The notes beneath the pieces are model-generated. The model ran no database searches and was not told where the DNA came from. It was given only the letters and a program-made list of their open reading frames with translations. Positions 26,107 through 34,044 of a stretch of 64,000 bases of DNA are shown here, piece after piece. Source of the DNA: Paractinoplanes aksuensis (GTDB lineage Bacteria > Actinomycetota > Actinomycetes > Mycobacteriales > Micromonosporaceae); assembly GCF_024137025.1 (NCBI RefSeq), contig NZ_JAMYJR010000013.1, positions 248,001 to 312,000 of the forward strand, given 5' to 3'. How positions within the stretch are numbered: the stretch's first letter is position 1; each line of letters opens with the position of its first letter. Position numbers and translations under genes: made by a program.

Positions 26107-28698
26107 GTGGAGACGGCGGAGGTCCTGGCGGCCGAGCAGAAGTACTTCGACCATGTGTCCGATCATCGGGAACGCATGCGTCGCGGGCTGCTCGAGGCTC
26201 CGGGGGCCGCGGCCAACGCGGGGGCCGCCATGCGGCTGCGCAAGGACGCCGAGGCGCGGCTCGAGCGGATGGGGCAGCCCGACGACGCCGTCGCGGTCGG
26301 GCGGATGGACGACGAGGACGGCTACGTCCTGTACGTCGGTCACAGCACCATCACCGACGACAACTCCGAGGTGCTGGTCGTCAACTGGCAGGCGCCCGCC
26401 GCGGCCCGCTACTACACGGCCACCCACGCCGACACCGGCGGCCTGGCGCTCAAGCGCACGTTCGAGTGCAGCGGCAACACGATCGAGTCGTACAGTGATG
26501 TGGTCTTCCAGCAGTTGGCGGCGGCTGTGGCCGAGCTCGAGGCGCCCGGCGACGCCCTGCTCGACGACCTCAACCGCGACCGCACCGGCCAGATGCAGGA
26601 CATCGTCCGCACCATCCAGGCCGCCCAGTACGACCTCATCCGCGCGCCCCTCGACCAGTTGCTCGTGATCCAGGGCGGGCCGGGCACGGGTAAGACCGCC
26701 GTGGCCCTGCACCGGGTGTCCTGGCTGCTGTTCAACCACCGCGACGCGCTGTCGGCGGCCGACGTGCTGATCGTCGGGCCGAGCCCGACGTTCACTCGCT
26801 ACACCCGCACGGTGCTGCCCAGCCTGGGCGACATCAGCGTCGTCCAGCGCGACATCGGCCAGTTCCACCCGCCGGTCCGGCGCGGCCGCACCGAGGGGGC
26901 CGGGGTGGTGCGGCTCAAGGGTGACGGGCGCCTGGCCGGGCTGCTGCGGCGCGCCCTTTACGACCGGGTCGGCGTGCCGGCCGACCAGGCCGCGGTCGAG
27001 GCCCACGTCGACGGCCGGCCCGTCGTGTTCACGGCCGACGAGATCAACCAGATCGTGGCCCGCAGCCGCCAGACGCCCGGTTCGTTCACCCAGCAGCGCC
27101 AGATCTTCCGCAGCCTCATGGTCAACCTCGGCCTGGACCGCGCCCGCGAGCGGCGGCTCGGCGTGCGCACCCCGCTCGACCAGCTGATCGAGCGGATCTG
27201 GCCGACGTTCACGGCGCCGGCCTTCCTGCGCGAGCTGTACGGGTCGCGCGACCGGCTGATCGCCGCGGCCGGCGAGGAGTTCACCGCTCGCGAGGTCGCG
27301 CTGCTGCACCGCCGGCCCGGCGAGCGGATCACCGAGGAGATCTGGAGCGAGGCCGACCTGCCGCTGATCGACTATCTCGAGTCGCTGCTGCACGGCGTCG
27401 AGGAGCGGTTCGCGCACATCGTCGTCGACGAGGCCCAGGACCTCTCGCCCATGCAGCTGCGGTCGATCGCGGCCCGGTCGTCGACCGGCTCGATGACCGT
27501 GGTCGGCGACATCGCCCAGTCCACCGGCCTGTGGGCGCGCGACGACTGGGACGACATTCTCGAACACCTGCCCGCCCAGTTGCCGCAGGTGACGGCCGAG
27601 CTGCGGTACGGCTACCGCGTGCCCCGCCAGGTCTTCGAGCTGGCCGAGCGTCTGCTGCCGATCGCGGCCCCCGGCATCACCGCGCCCCAGGTCGTGCGTG
27701 ACGGGCCCGCCGACCCGGTGTTCCGCCTGGTCGACGACGACAGCCGGGCCACGGTGGCGGTCGAGGCGGCGATGGCGCACGCCTCTCACGGGCGGTCGGT
27801 GGCCATCATCTGCCCGGCCGTGCACCGCCCGGCCATCGAATCCGAACTGGCCGTACGCGATGTGGCCTGGCGGGCGGCTTCGCGCAGCGAGCTCGGCCAG
27901 GGGGTCAACCTGGTCAGCCCGCACGAGGCCAAGGGCCTCGAGTTCGACGCCACCGTGGTGGTCGAGCCCAAGGACATCGTCGCCGAGGACGAGCGCGGGC
28001 ATCGGCTGCTGTACGTGGCGCTGACCCGGACCACCCGCTACTTGCACGTGGTCGGTGTCCTGCCCATGATCGGCGCTGCCCAGCCGCTGTCGCTGAGCGG
28101 CCCCGAGCAGGACGACGACCTCCCGCCGCCCGTCGAGCCGCCGGCGTTCAGCGAGCCGCCGGTGTTCAGCGAGCCGCCGGTGTTCAGCGAGCCGGCGTCG
28201 CTCGTCGAGCCGCCGTCGTTCGGTGAGGTCTCGTCGTTCGTCGAGCCGCCGTCGGCCGGGCAGCCGTTGTCGTTCGGTGGCGACGAGGACAGCGACTTCC
28301 CGGCGGCCGATCATCGCGAGCGGGAACGGCCGGTCAGCGACTTCGAGGCGACCCGGGCGATCATCGTGCCGTCCGTGGTCGGCACCGCTTCGGTCCCGTC
28401 CCCGCGCGTCGAAGTCGTGCCACCGGAGTTCCGCCCGCCGTCAGCGGCGCCGGCCGTTTCGACGCCGCCTGCCCCGGTGTCGCCCGCGCCGACCATGCCC
28501 GCGCCGGCCGCGCACACGCCGGTGACGTCCGCGCCGGCGGCTGTGGCGCCGCCGGCGCCCGCTCGGACGGGGAGCTTGTCGGCGCAGATCGTCGAGCTGG
28601 TGGCGGCCGAGCTGGCCGGTCAGGTGCGCGAGAACGTCCAGCCCGCGCAGTGGCGGGCCGTCCTCGACCGGGTCGGCGAACTGCTGGCGGACGAGTAG
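26107..28698 (+). CDS. HelD/HelR-like RNA polymerase-recycling superfamily 1 ATPase
   Basis: 863 residues from GTG 26107. The N-terminal coiled-coil arm (EVLAAEQKYFDHVSDHRERM) and YVGHSTITDDNSEVLVVNWQ are HelD hallmarks. Walker A GGPGTGKT is at 190-197, Walker B VVDEAQD around 439-445, and helicase motifs continue to HEAKGLEFDATVV and YVALTRTTRYLHVVG. HelD-type proteins pull apart stalled RNA polymerase and, in some actinomycetes, protect it from rifampicin (family knowledge). The last ~190 residues are an unusual Pro/Ser/Ala-rich extension with three exact PxFSEP hexapeptide repeats, ending in a short helical segment (LVAAELAGQVRENVQPAQWR). This tail is not part of the ATPase core. Confidence 0.88.
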   Translation: METAEVLAAEQKYFDHVSDHRERMRRGLLEAPGAAANAGAAMRLRKDAEARLERMGQPDDAVAVGRMDDEDGYVLYVGHSTITDDNSEVLVVNWQAPAAARYYTATHADTGGLALKRTFECSGNTIESYSDVVFQQLAAAVAELEAPGDALLDDLNRDRTGQMQDIVRTIQAAQYDLIRAPLDQLLVIQGGPGTGKTAVALHRVSWLLFNHRDALSAADVLIVGPSPTFTRYTRTVLPSLGDISVVQRDIGQFHPPVRRGRTEGAGVVRLKGDGRLAGLLRRALYDRVGVPADQAAVEAHVDGRPVVFTADEINQIVARSRQTPGSFTQQRQIFRSLMVNLGLDRARERRLGVRTPLDQLIERIWPTFTAPAFLRELYGSRDRLIAAAGEEFTAREVALLHRRPGERITEEIWSEADLPLIDYLESLLHGVEERFAHIVVDEAQDLSPMQLRSIAARSSTGSMTVVGDIAQSTGLWARDDWDDILEHLPAQLPQVTAELRYGYRVPRQVFELAERLLPIAAPGITAPQVVRDGPADPVFRLVDDDSRATVAVEAAMAHASHGRSVAIICPAVHRPAIESELAVRDVAWRAASRSELGQGVNLVSPHEAKGLEFDATVVVEPKDIVAEDERGHRLLYVALTRTTRYLHVVGVLPMIGAAQPLSLSGPEQDDDLPPPVEPPAFSEPPVFSEPPVFSEPASLVEPPSFGEVSSFVEPPSAGQPLSFGGDEDSDFPAADHRERERPVSDFEATRAIIVPSVVGTASVPSPRVEVVPPEFRPPSAAPAVSTPPAPVSPAPTMPAPAAHTPVTSAPAAVAPPAPARTGSLSAQIVELVAAELAGQVRENVQPAQWRAVLDRVGELLADE
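28141..28194 (+). repeat. Three tandem 18-bp repeats inside the HelD-like gene
   Basis: Units at 28141-28158, 28159-28176 and 28177-28194 encode PAFSEP, PVFSEP, PVFSEP. Units two and three are identical at DNA level. They start the Pro-rich tail and are likely to vary in copy number between strains. Confidence 0.9.
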
Positions 28699-28806
28699 CG
28701 CGCCGGCCGCGTCGTCTCGCGCCCCATCGCCGTACCCGGTGATGAGTTTCCGCCGCCGTGCCCGTCTCACTTATGACGGCACATGACGAGGCGGAAGGAT
28801 GACGTG

Positions 28807-29784
28807 ATGAGTGCGGACACGAAGCTGGGCGAGGTCGACGAGCCGGCGTTCTCGGGGCTGGCCGAACGGCACCGACGCGAGCTGCACGTGCACTGCTACC
28901 GGATGCTCGGCTCGTTCGAGGACGCCGAGGACACCGTGCAGGAGACGTTCCTGCGGGCCTGGCGGCGCCGCGAGACCTTCGAGGGCCGGTCGACGTTCCG
29001 GGCCTGGCTGTACCGGATCGCCACCAACGCCTGCCTCGACCGGCTGGCCCGGAACCGCCCGGAACCCGCGACCGGCGGCGAGGTGCTGTGGCTGCAGCCC
29101 TACCCGGACAGGCTGCTCGACGAACTGCCCGCGGGCGACGCCGACGAGCCGGAGAGCCTGGTCGTGGCCCGGGAGACGATCGAGCTGGCCTATCTGGTCG
29201 CCGTTCAGCACCTCGCGCCCCGGCCCCGTGCCGTGCTGATCCTGCGCGACGTGCTGGGCTGGCCGGCCAAGGACGTCGCCGAACTGCTCGGCGACTCCGT
29301 CAACTCGGTCAACAGCGCCCTTCAGCGGGCCCGGGCCGGCCTGCGCGAGCACCTGCCCGCCGAACGCCAGGACTGGACCGGCGGCGGCGACGAGGACGCC
29401 GGCACCCGGGAGCTGGTGCGCCGCTTCACCGACGCCAGCGTGGCCGCCGACATCCCGGCCCTGACCGCGATGCTGCGCGACGACGTCCGCACCTCGATGC
29501 CGCCCACCCCGGGACTGCAGGCCGGACGGGACGAGGTCGTGCGGTACTGGGTCGAGAGCGGCTTCGCGGCCATGACGGGCCTGCGCGGCGTCCCGACCCG
29601 GGTCAACCGGCAGCCCGCGGTCGCCTTCTACCACTGGCGTCGGGCCGAGGCCGCCTACCGGCCGCTGACGCTCGACGTGTTGCGGTTCACCGGCGGCCGG
29701 ATCACCGAGATCACCACGTTCCACAGCGACCAGTTCCCGCGGCTGGGCCTGCCGGAGCGGCTGCCGGCGGACGGCACGGAGTAA
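28807..29784 (+). CDS. ECF sigma factor with C-terminal SnoaL-like domain (SigG-type)
   Basis: 325 residues from ATG 28807; GCGGAAGGA sits seven bases before it, downstream of an alternative ATG at 28783, so 28807 is preferred. Sigma region 2 has HVHCYRMLGSFEDAEDTVQE and FRAWLYRIATNACLD; region 4 has LPRPRAVLILRDVLGW-like text (APRPRAVLILRDVLGWPAKD) and VNSALQRARAGL. The linker WLQPYPDRLLDEL marks the SigG-like subgroup. A SnoaL_2-type domain (~200-325, PGLQAGRDEVVRYWVESGF) replaces a separate anti-sigma factor; in related ECFs such domains modulate activity. The next two genes are probably its targets or partners. Confidence 0.87.
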   Translation: MSADTKLGEVDEPAFSGLAERHRRELHVHCYRMLGSFEDAEDTVQETFLRAWRRRETFEGRSTFRAWLYRIATNACLDRLARNRPEPATGGEVLWLQPYPDRLLDELPAGDADEPESLVVARETIELAYLVAVQHLAPRPRAVLILRDVLGWPAKDVAELLGDSVNSVNSALQRARAGLREHLPAERQDWTGGGDEDAGTRELVRRFTDASVAADIPALTAMLRDDVRTSMPPTPGLQAGRDEVVRYWVESGFAAMTGLRGVPTRVNRQPAVAFYHWRRAEAAYRPLTLDVLRFTGGRITEITTFHSDQFPRLGLPERLPADGTE

Positions 29785-29789
29785 TCCCC

Positions 29790-30089
29790 GTGCGGACGCT
29801 CACGCTGCGCGGTGGCGCCCGCGTGGCGGTGAACGCAACTGAGTGGCACGACGCGTTCGGCGTCGTCACCCACGGACGTGTGCAACTCGAGCTGCGCGAC
29901 GGCGAGCCCGGCCCGGTCCTGGGCCGCGCGGCGAGCTTCTGGCTGCGCGGCACCGGCGTCCGTGCCCTGCGCAACCCCGGCCGCCGCCCGGCGCGGCTGC
30001 GCATCATCACCCCCGGGAGCCACGCCCGCCCGGCGTCCCCACAAGATCAACTTCCTGATACCGGAGAAACCCATGAACACCCTGTCTGA
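29790..30089 (+). CDS. Small cupin-like protein downstream of the sigma factor
   Basis: 99 residues from GTG 29790, only five bases after the sigma-factor stop and in another frame. The pattern WHDAFGVVTHGRVQLEL, then a Gly/Leu turn, then ASFWLRGTGVRALRNPGRR and ARLRIITPG looks like a small cupin barrel. The usual metal-binding His cluster is not obvious. Its 3' end overlaps the start of the next gene by 17 bp, which supports a single three-gene message. Exact role unknown; coupling with the sigma factor suggests sensing or modification of a small molecule. Confidence 0.6.
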   Translation: MRTLTLRGGARVAVNATEWHDAFGVVTHGRVQLELRDGEPGPVLGRAASFWLRGTGVRALRNPGRRPARLRIITPGSHARPASPQDQLPDTGETHEHPV

Positions 30090-30483
30090 CTCCCGGATCG
30101 TCGCCCACCCGTTCCGCGCGCTCGCCATCACCGGCGTCCTCGCCACCCTCGCGGCGATGGCGGCCACCACGGTCGCCGCTGCGCTGGCCCGAGCGGCCGG
30201 TGTCACGTTCGAAGTCTCCGCCGGCGAGACCGTCCCGCTGGCCGGGATCACCACGGTGACCGGGTTTTTCTCGCTGGTGGGAGTAGTCCTCGCGGCCGCC
30301 CTGTTGCGCTGGAGCGCCCACCCGGCCCGGCGCTTCGTGGCGACGACAACGGCGCTGACCGCGCTCTCGCTGATCCCGCCCTTCCTGGCCGGAGCGACCG
30401 CCGCGACGTCGTTCACCCTGGTCGCGCTGCATCTGGTCGCGGCGGCAGTGATGATCCCCGCCCTGACTCGGAGCCTCCGCTGA
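30073..30483 (+). CDS. DUF6069-like four-helix membrane protein
   Basis: 136 residues; GGAG lies seven bases before ATG 30073, inside the 3' end of the cupin-like gene. Four hydrophobic segments are visible: ALAITGVLATLAAMAATTVA, TTVTGFFSLVGVVLAAALLR, FVATTTALTALSLIPPFLAG and LVALHLVAAAVMIPALT. It matches the pattern of actinobacterial DUF6069 membrane proteins, whose function is unknown. It is the last gene of the sigma-factor operon and is followed by a strong bidirectional terminator. Confidence 0.7.
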   Translation: MNTLSDSRIVAHPFRALAITGVLATLAAMAATTVAAALARAAGVTFEVSAGETVPLAGITTVTGFFSLVGVVLAAALLRWSAHPARRFVATTTALTALSLIPPFLAGATAATSFTLVALHLVAAAVMIPALTRSLR

Positions 30484-30514
30484 CGTCCTTTCTCGGCGGG
30501 GGCGGGAGCCGCAG

Positions 30515-30543
30515 CCGGCCCCGGCGCGCCGCGCCGGGGCCGG
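30515..30543. terminator. Bidirectional terminator, 14-bp perfect stem
   Basis: CCGGCCCCGGCGCG (30515-30528) and its exact complement (30530-30543) surround one base, between convergent stops at 30483 and 30549. Confidence 0.85.
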
Positions 30544-30548
30544 ACGTG

Positions 30549-32696
30549 TCATACGGTCGTACAGACGGTGCCGTTGAGGGTGAAGACCTGCGGGAACGCG
30601 TTGGGGCCGCTGTAGGAGCCGACGAAGCCGGCCGATGCGGTGGCCCCGGCGGCCAGGGTGCCGTCGCTGGTCACGCGGACCGTGCGGCCGGTCTGTTCCC
30701 AGGTCGCGCTCCAGCCGCTGCTCACGCTCTGCCACGTGGTGGGCCAGGTGAAGGTCAGCGTCCAGCCGTTGACCGGGGCGGCGGCGTTGTTGGTGATGTC
30801 GATCGAGCCGACGAAGCCGTTGCCCCAGTCGTTCGTGTCGCGCAGCTTCACCGTGCAGGCCGAGGTGGCGGGGGTGCCGGTGGTGAACGTCAGCGGCGGC
30901 GAAGCGGCCGACAGGCGTCCGGCGTTGTCCCGGGCCAGCACGTTGACCGTGTAGCGCCGGCCCGGCTCCAGGTTACGCACGGTCAGCGACGTGCCGGTGG
31001 TCTCGCCGAGCAACTCGCTGACGCCGCCGTTCTGGCGATACACCTCGTACTTGAGCCCGGGCTTGCCGGCCGGCCACGAGATCGTCGCGGTGCGGTCGGT
31101 CGTCGTGGCCGTCGGTGTCGCCGGCGCCGCCGGCGCAGCCGCGTCGGTGCGGGCCGGGTGCAGGGTGACCAGCGTTATTGAGTACGGGGCCAAAGTCTGC
31201 GTTCCGGCCGTGCCACCCGGTGCCGTGGTCACCGCGTCGTCGCCGTTCGCGAACGTGGACACCGTCGGGGCGCCCGCGGCCGGGCTGAAGCCGTGGTAGT
31301 TCAGCTTCACCGTGCGCGATTCCGTCTCGTCCTTGTTGATCAGCAGCACCGCCACGTCGCCGTTGGCCCGGCGGACGGCATGGGTGCTGACCAGCGCATC
31401 GTCCGCGCCGGTGCCGATGAACCGGTCACCCGTACGCGCGAAATCGCCCATCAGCGACAACGCGTGGTACGGCGCGAACGGCGTGTTCATCGGCGGCTGG
31501 CAGACCGAGTTGTCGGCGTTGCAGTTGCCGCTGGAGAGCAGCCCGTAGTCGTCGTAGTCGGTCTCGCCGGCCACGGTGGAGATGTCGCCGAGCCCGTTGT
31601 GGACGTTCCACCAGTGCACAGTGAACACGCCCTGGGCGAGCAGGCCGCTGTAGACGTCGGCCAGGAACAGCGCGCCGGGCTGGGTGTTGCGCCCGATCTC
31701 GACGTTCGTCTCGGTCATGCTGATGCCGATGCGACCCGCGGGCTGACCTCCGTACGTGTCAATCTGCTTTCTCAAGAGGTTGACGGCCTCGGGGATGTGC
31801 GCGGACTTGGTCAGGGTCTCGGCCGGCGTGCTGCCGCCCGGGTACCAGTGCACGTCGGCGAAGTCGATGACCGAACCGGCGCGGGTGAGCACCTCCTGGT
31901 TCCAGCTGCTCGCGTCGCCCGGGCCGACGATGGCGTCGGGCCAGTTGCCGGGCATGGTCAGCACCGCACCGATCTTGATGCTCGGATCAACGGCCTTCAT
32001 GGCTTGCGCGTACGCGATGACGGTGGCCGCGTATTCCTTCGGGCTCTTGTCGGCGTGTTCGTCGGCCTCCCACGCCGACCCGTAGTGCCCGTTGCCGTAG
32101 TTCTCGTTGCCGATCGTCCAGTACTTGGCGTCGTACCCCTTGGTGATGTTGGCATAGCGCACCCAGTCCGCGGCTTCCTGAGCGGTGCCGGTGCCGTAGT
32201 TCGAAATGATCATCGGCTGGGCGCCGGTGCTGCGCGCCCCGGCCATGAACGTGTCGAAGTCGGTGTCCGGCGCGACGTAGCCGCCGGGCGCGGTGTGGTC
32301 GCGCCAGTGGTAGATGTCGGCGTACGAGCCGCCTGGGTAGCGCAGCATCTGCACGCCCGCGTCCCGCATCAGGCCGGAGACGGCGGGGGTGCCGAGCTGG
32401 GAGTCCCAGATGGCGTGGTTGACGCCGAGCGCGACGTCGCTGACGGCGGCGAGACCGGCCCGCACGTCGACGTCCACACGGGTCTCAGCAGCCGCCCGCG
32501 TGGCGGCAGGTGGTGCGGCGACGGCGACGGGTGGTGCAGTGACGACCGCCGCCAGGACGGCGGCACCGGCCAGAACGCGGCGCACGCATCGGGCGCGTCT
32601 GTGGATAACTTCGGGCCTCGCCTTGACAAGCGCGTAGGTTGGGCCCGCCCCCAGGTCGGGCGGGGTGGGGTGAGTGGGGGGTCGGGGAACGCTCAT
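30549..32696 (-). CDS. Secreted clan-A (GH51/GH39-like) glycosidase with Fn3 and CBM2
   Basis: 715 residues from ATG 32696, with GGAG seven bases upstream; a longer frame to 32753 is rejected because it would place the operator inside the gene. A long n-region (many Pro and Arg) precedes the hydrophobic signal core VLAGAAVLAAVVTA. The catalytic (beta/alpha)8 domain shows the acid/base motif YWTIGNENYG (Glu198) and nucleophile motif SMTETN (Glu329). Then come a beta domain, an Fn3 domain (TATISWPAG to VNVLARDNAG) and a C-terminal family-2 carbohydrate-binding module (NDWGNGFVGSIDITN, VNGWTLTFTWP, NAFPQVFTLNG). It probably cleaves arabinosyl or xylosyl links in plant cell wall bound via cellulose. 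The promoter carries a CebR-type operator. Confidence 0.85.
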   Translation of the reverse strand: MSVPRPPTHPTPPDLGAGPTYALVKARPEVIHRRARCVRRVLAGAAVLAAVVTAPPVAVAAPPAATRAAAETRVDVDVRAGLAAVSDVALGVNHAIWDSQLGTPAVSGLMRDAGVQMLRYPGGSYADIYHWRDHTAPGGYVAPDTDFDTFMAGARSTGAQPMIISNYGTGTAQEAADWVRYANITKGYDAKYWTIGNENYGNGHYGSAWEADEHADKSPKEYAATVIAYAQAMKAVDPSIKIGAVLTMPGNWPDAIVGPGDASSWNQEVLTRAGSVIDFADVHWYPGGSTPAETLTKSAHIPEAVNLLRKQIDTYGGQPAGRIGISMTETNVEIGRNTQPGALFLADVYSGLLAQGVFTVHWWNVHNGLGDISTVAGETDYDDYGLLSSGNCNADNSVCQPPMNTPFAPYHALSLMGDFARTGDRFIGTGADDALVSTHAVRRANGDVAVLLINKDETESRTVKLNYHGFSPAAGAPTVSTFANGDDAVTTAPGGTAGTQTLAPYSITLVTLHPARTDAAAPAAPATPTATTTDRTATISWPAGKPGLKYEVYRQNGGVSELLGETTGTSLTVRNLEPGRRYTVNVLARDNAGRLSAASPPLTFTTGTPATSACTVKLRDTNDWGNGFVGSIDITNNAAAPVNGWTLTFTWPTTWQSVSSGWSATWEQTGRTVRVTSDGTLAAGATASAGFVGSYSGPNAFPQVFTLNGTVCTTV

Positions 32697-32723
32697 GACG
32701 GATCTCCACGAAGGACGTCGGGC

Positions 32724-32766
32724 TGGGAGCGCTCCCATATTCCGGCCACCCAATGACGAATGTCAA
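32724..32766 (-). promoter_or_regulatory. Promoter with perfect CebR/CelR-type operator
   Basis: TGGGAGCGCTCCCA (32724-32737) is the exact 14-bp operator described for cellobiose-responsive CebR/CelR LacI-family repressors of actinomycetes. On the minus strand TTGACA (32766-32761) is followed, 18 bases later, by GAATAT (a weak -10) and then directly by the operator, which covers the likely transcription start 28-41 bases before the ATG. Confidence 0.85.
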
Positions 32767-32813
32767 TCATTTGAACTGCCACCCCACCGCGGATCCGCCG
32801 GTCGTGGCCAGGA

Positions 32814-33590
32814 ATGCATCTTTCGCCGCACAATGGAGGCGTGCCGCAGTTACACAGCGATGTCGACCAGATGGGCGCCAGCCTCGTGGTCCGACTCGAC
32901 GGCGAGCTCTCCGCCCGGACGGCCCCTCAGGTCCGCACGATCCTGCTCAAGTGCCTGGCCGACCGCCCCGACGTTCTCGTCGTCGACCTGTCCCGGCTGA
33001 CCGTGCGCGAATCGTTCGCCCTGTCGATCTTCCGGGCCGTGGCCAGGCAGGCCGCGCTCTGGCCCGGCACACCCATCGCGTACTGCGTCCCGCCGGCCGA
33101 GATGTCTGGCGTGTTCGCCGATCTCGGGCGGCCCGCCGTCTTCACCACCGTCGAGCAGGCGCTGGCCGCCAAGCCCCGCCAAAGCCTGCCGTCGCTGGGT
33201 GAGAGCCTGCTGCCGGTGGCCGGGGCCACGGCCCGGGCTCGTGCGCTGGCCGGCGAGGCGTGCGAGCGGTGGGAGCTGCCGCAGGCCTCGCCCTCGGCCC
33301 GGCTGATCGTCGGCGAGCTGGCCACCAACGCGATGGTCCACGCGCAGACCATGTTCGACGTGCGGCTCATCCTCGGCCGCCGCTATCTGCTGATCGCCGT
33401 GCGCGACGGCTCGCCGGCCGTTCCGCGCATCGACTTCGGCGAGCGGGACGAGGTCGCCACCGGCCGCGGGCTGATGCTGGTCGAGGCGGCCGCCGCGCGG
33501 TGGGGGAGTGTGCCGGCCGAGGGCGGCAAGGTGGTGTGGGCCGCGCTTTCCGTCCGGAACCGTGCGGACAATCTTGGTCCAATCGGGTGA
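32814..33590 (+). CDS. STAS domain fused to an RsbW-like anti-sigma kinase (HATPase_c)
   Basis: 258 residues from ATG 32814; GTG 32841 or ATG 32871 are alternatives because GGAGG (32835-32839) is poorly spaced for any of them. Residues ~15-110 resemble a STAS fold (VVRLDGELSARTAPQVRTIL, DVLVVDLSRLTVRESFALSI) with the phosphorylatable Ser region changed. The C-terminal half is a GHKL ATPase with N-box ELATNAMVHA and G-box GRGLMLVE. Such fusions are found in Streptomyces-type partner-switching networks. The two STAS genes downstream are likely partners. Substrate sigma factor unknown. Confidence 0.82.
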   Translation: MHLSPHNGGVPQLHSDVDQMGASLVVRLDGELSARTAPQVRTILLKCLADRPDVLVVDLSRLTVRESFALSIFRAVARQAALWPGTPIAYCVPPAEMSGVFADLGRPAVFTTVEQALAAKPRQSLPSLGESLLPVAGATARARALAGEACERWELPQASPSARLIVGELATNAMVHAQTMFDVRLILGRRYLLIAVRDGSPAVPRIDFGERDEVATGRGLMLVEAAAARWGSVPAEGGKVVWAALSVRNRADNLGPIG

Positions 33591-33653
33591 TGGTGCCGCG
33601 TTTTTCGGATCGTTTGCCGCAGAATCGATGACGGGCGAGCCGGTAGGACGGCG

Positions 33654-34025
33654 ATGAAGGGGCCTTTCGAGGCACGCAAGCACGACGAGGGCGACGGCGT
33701 CGTCCGGATCTCCGTACACGGCGAGATCGACGAGGACGTCGGCTCCGCCCTGTCCCTGATCATCCGGAACGCGGCGGCCCAGGGCGGCCTCCGAGTGCTC
33801 GTGATCGATCTGGAGCGCTGCTCGTTCCTGGCCGCGGCCGGGGTGCGCAGTCTGCTCGACGGACGCCGGGCGGCCTGGGAGCGGGGCTGCGCCTACCGGG
33901 TCGTCAACGCCAACGGGATCGTGGCCCAAGTCCTCGAGGCGGCCGGCGTCCCGGATCTGACCCACCGGCTCGGCGTGGGCGCTGTGAGCCTTGACACATC
34001 GTGGTGGCTCCGAGAAGGGTTGTAA
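33654..34025 (+). CDS. STAS-domain anti-sigma-factor antagonist with altered phosphorylation site
   Basis: 123 residues from ATG 33654. The STAS pattern is clear: VVRISVHGEIDEDVGSALSL, LRVLVIDLERCSFLAAAGVR and GCAYRVVNANGIVAQVLEAA. At the position where classical SpoIIAA/RsbV proteins have D-S-S-G or D-S-T-G the sequence is AAAG, so the usual phospho-acceptor Ser is missing. It may therefore be a constitutive antagonist or a scaffold not controlled by the kinase (inference). It lies between the STAS-kinase gene and the transporter gene, 19 bases before the latter. Confidence 0.82.
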   Translation: MKGPFEARKHDEGDGVVRISVHGEIDEDVGSALSLIIRNAAAQGGLRVLVIDLERCSFLAAAGVRSLLDGRRAAWERGCAYRVVNANGIVAQVLEAAGVPDLTHRLGVGAVSLDTSWWLREGL

Positions 34026-34044
34026 CCCCGATCGAGGAGCTGGC

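Noticed and set aside
26068..28314. 748-codon minus-strand open frame
   Set aside because: Shadow of the HelD-like gene, which has full helicase motifs.
32697..32753. Longer N-terminus of the CBM2 glycosidase from ATG 32753
   Set aside because: It would place the CebR-type operator inside the coding region and lacks a ribosome site; ATG 32696 has GGAG well placed.
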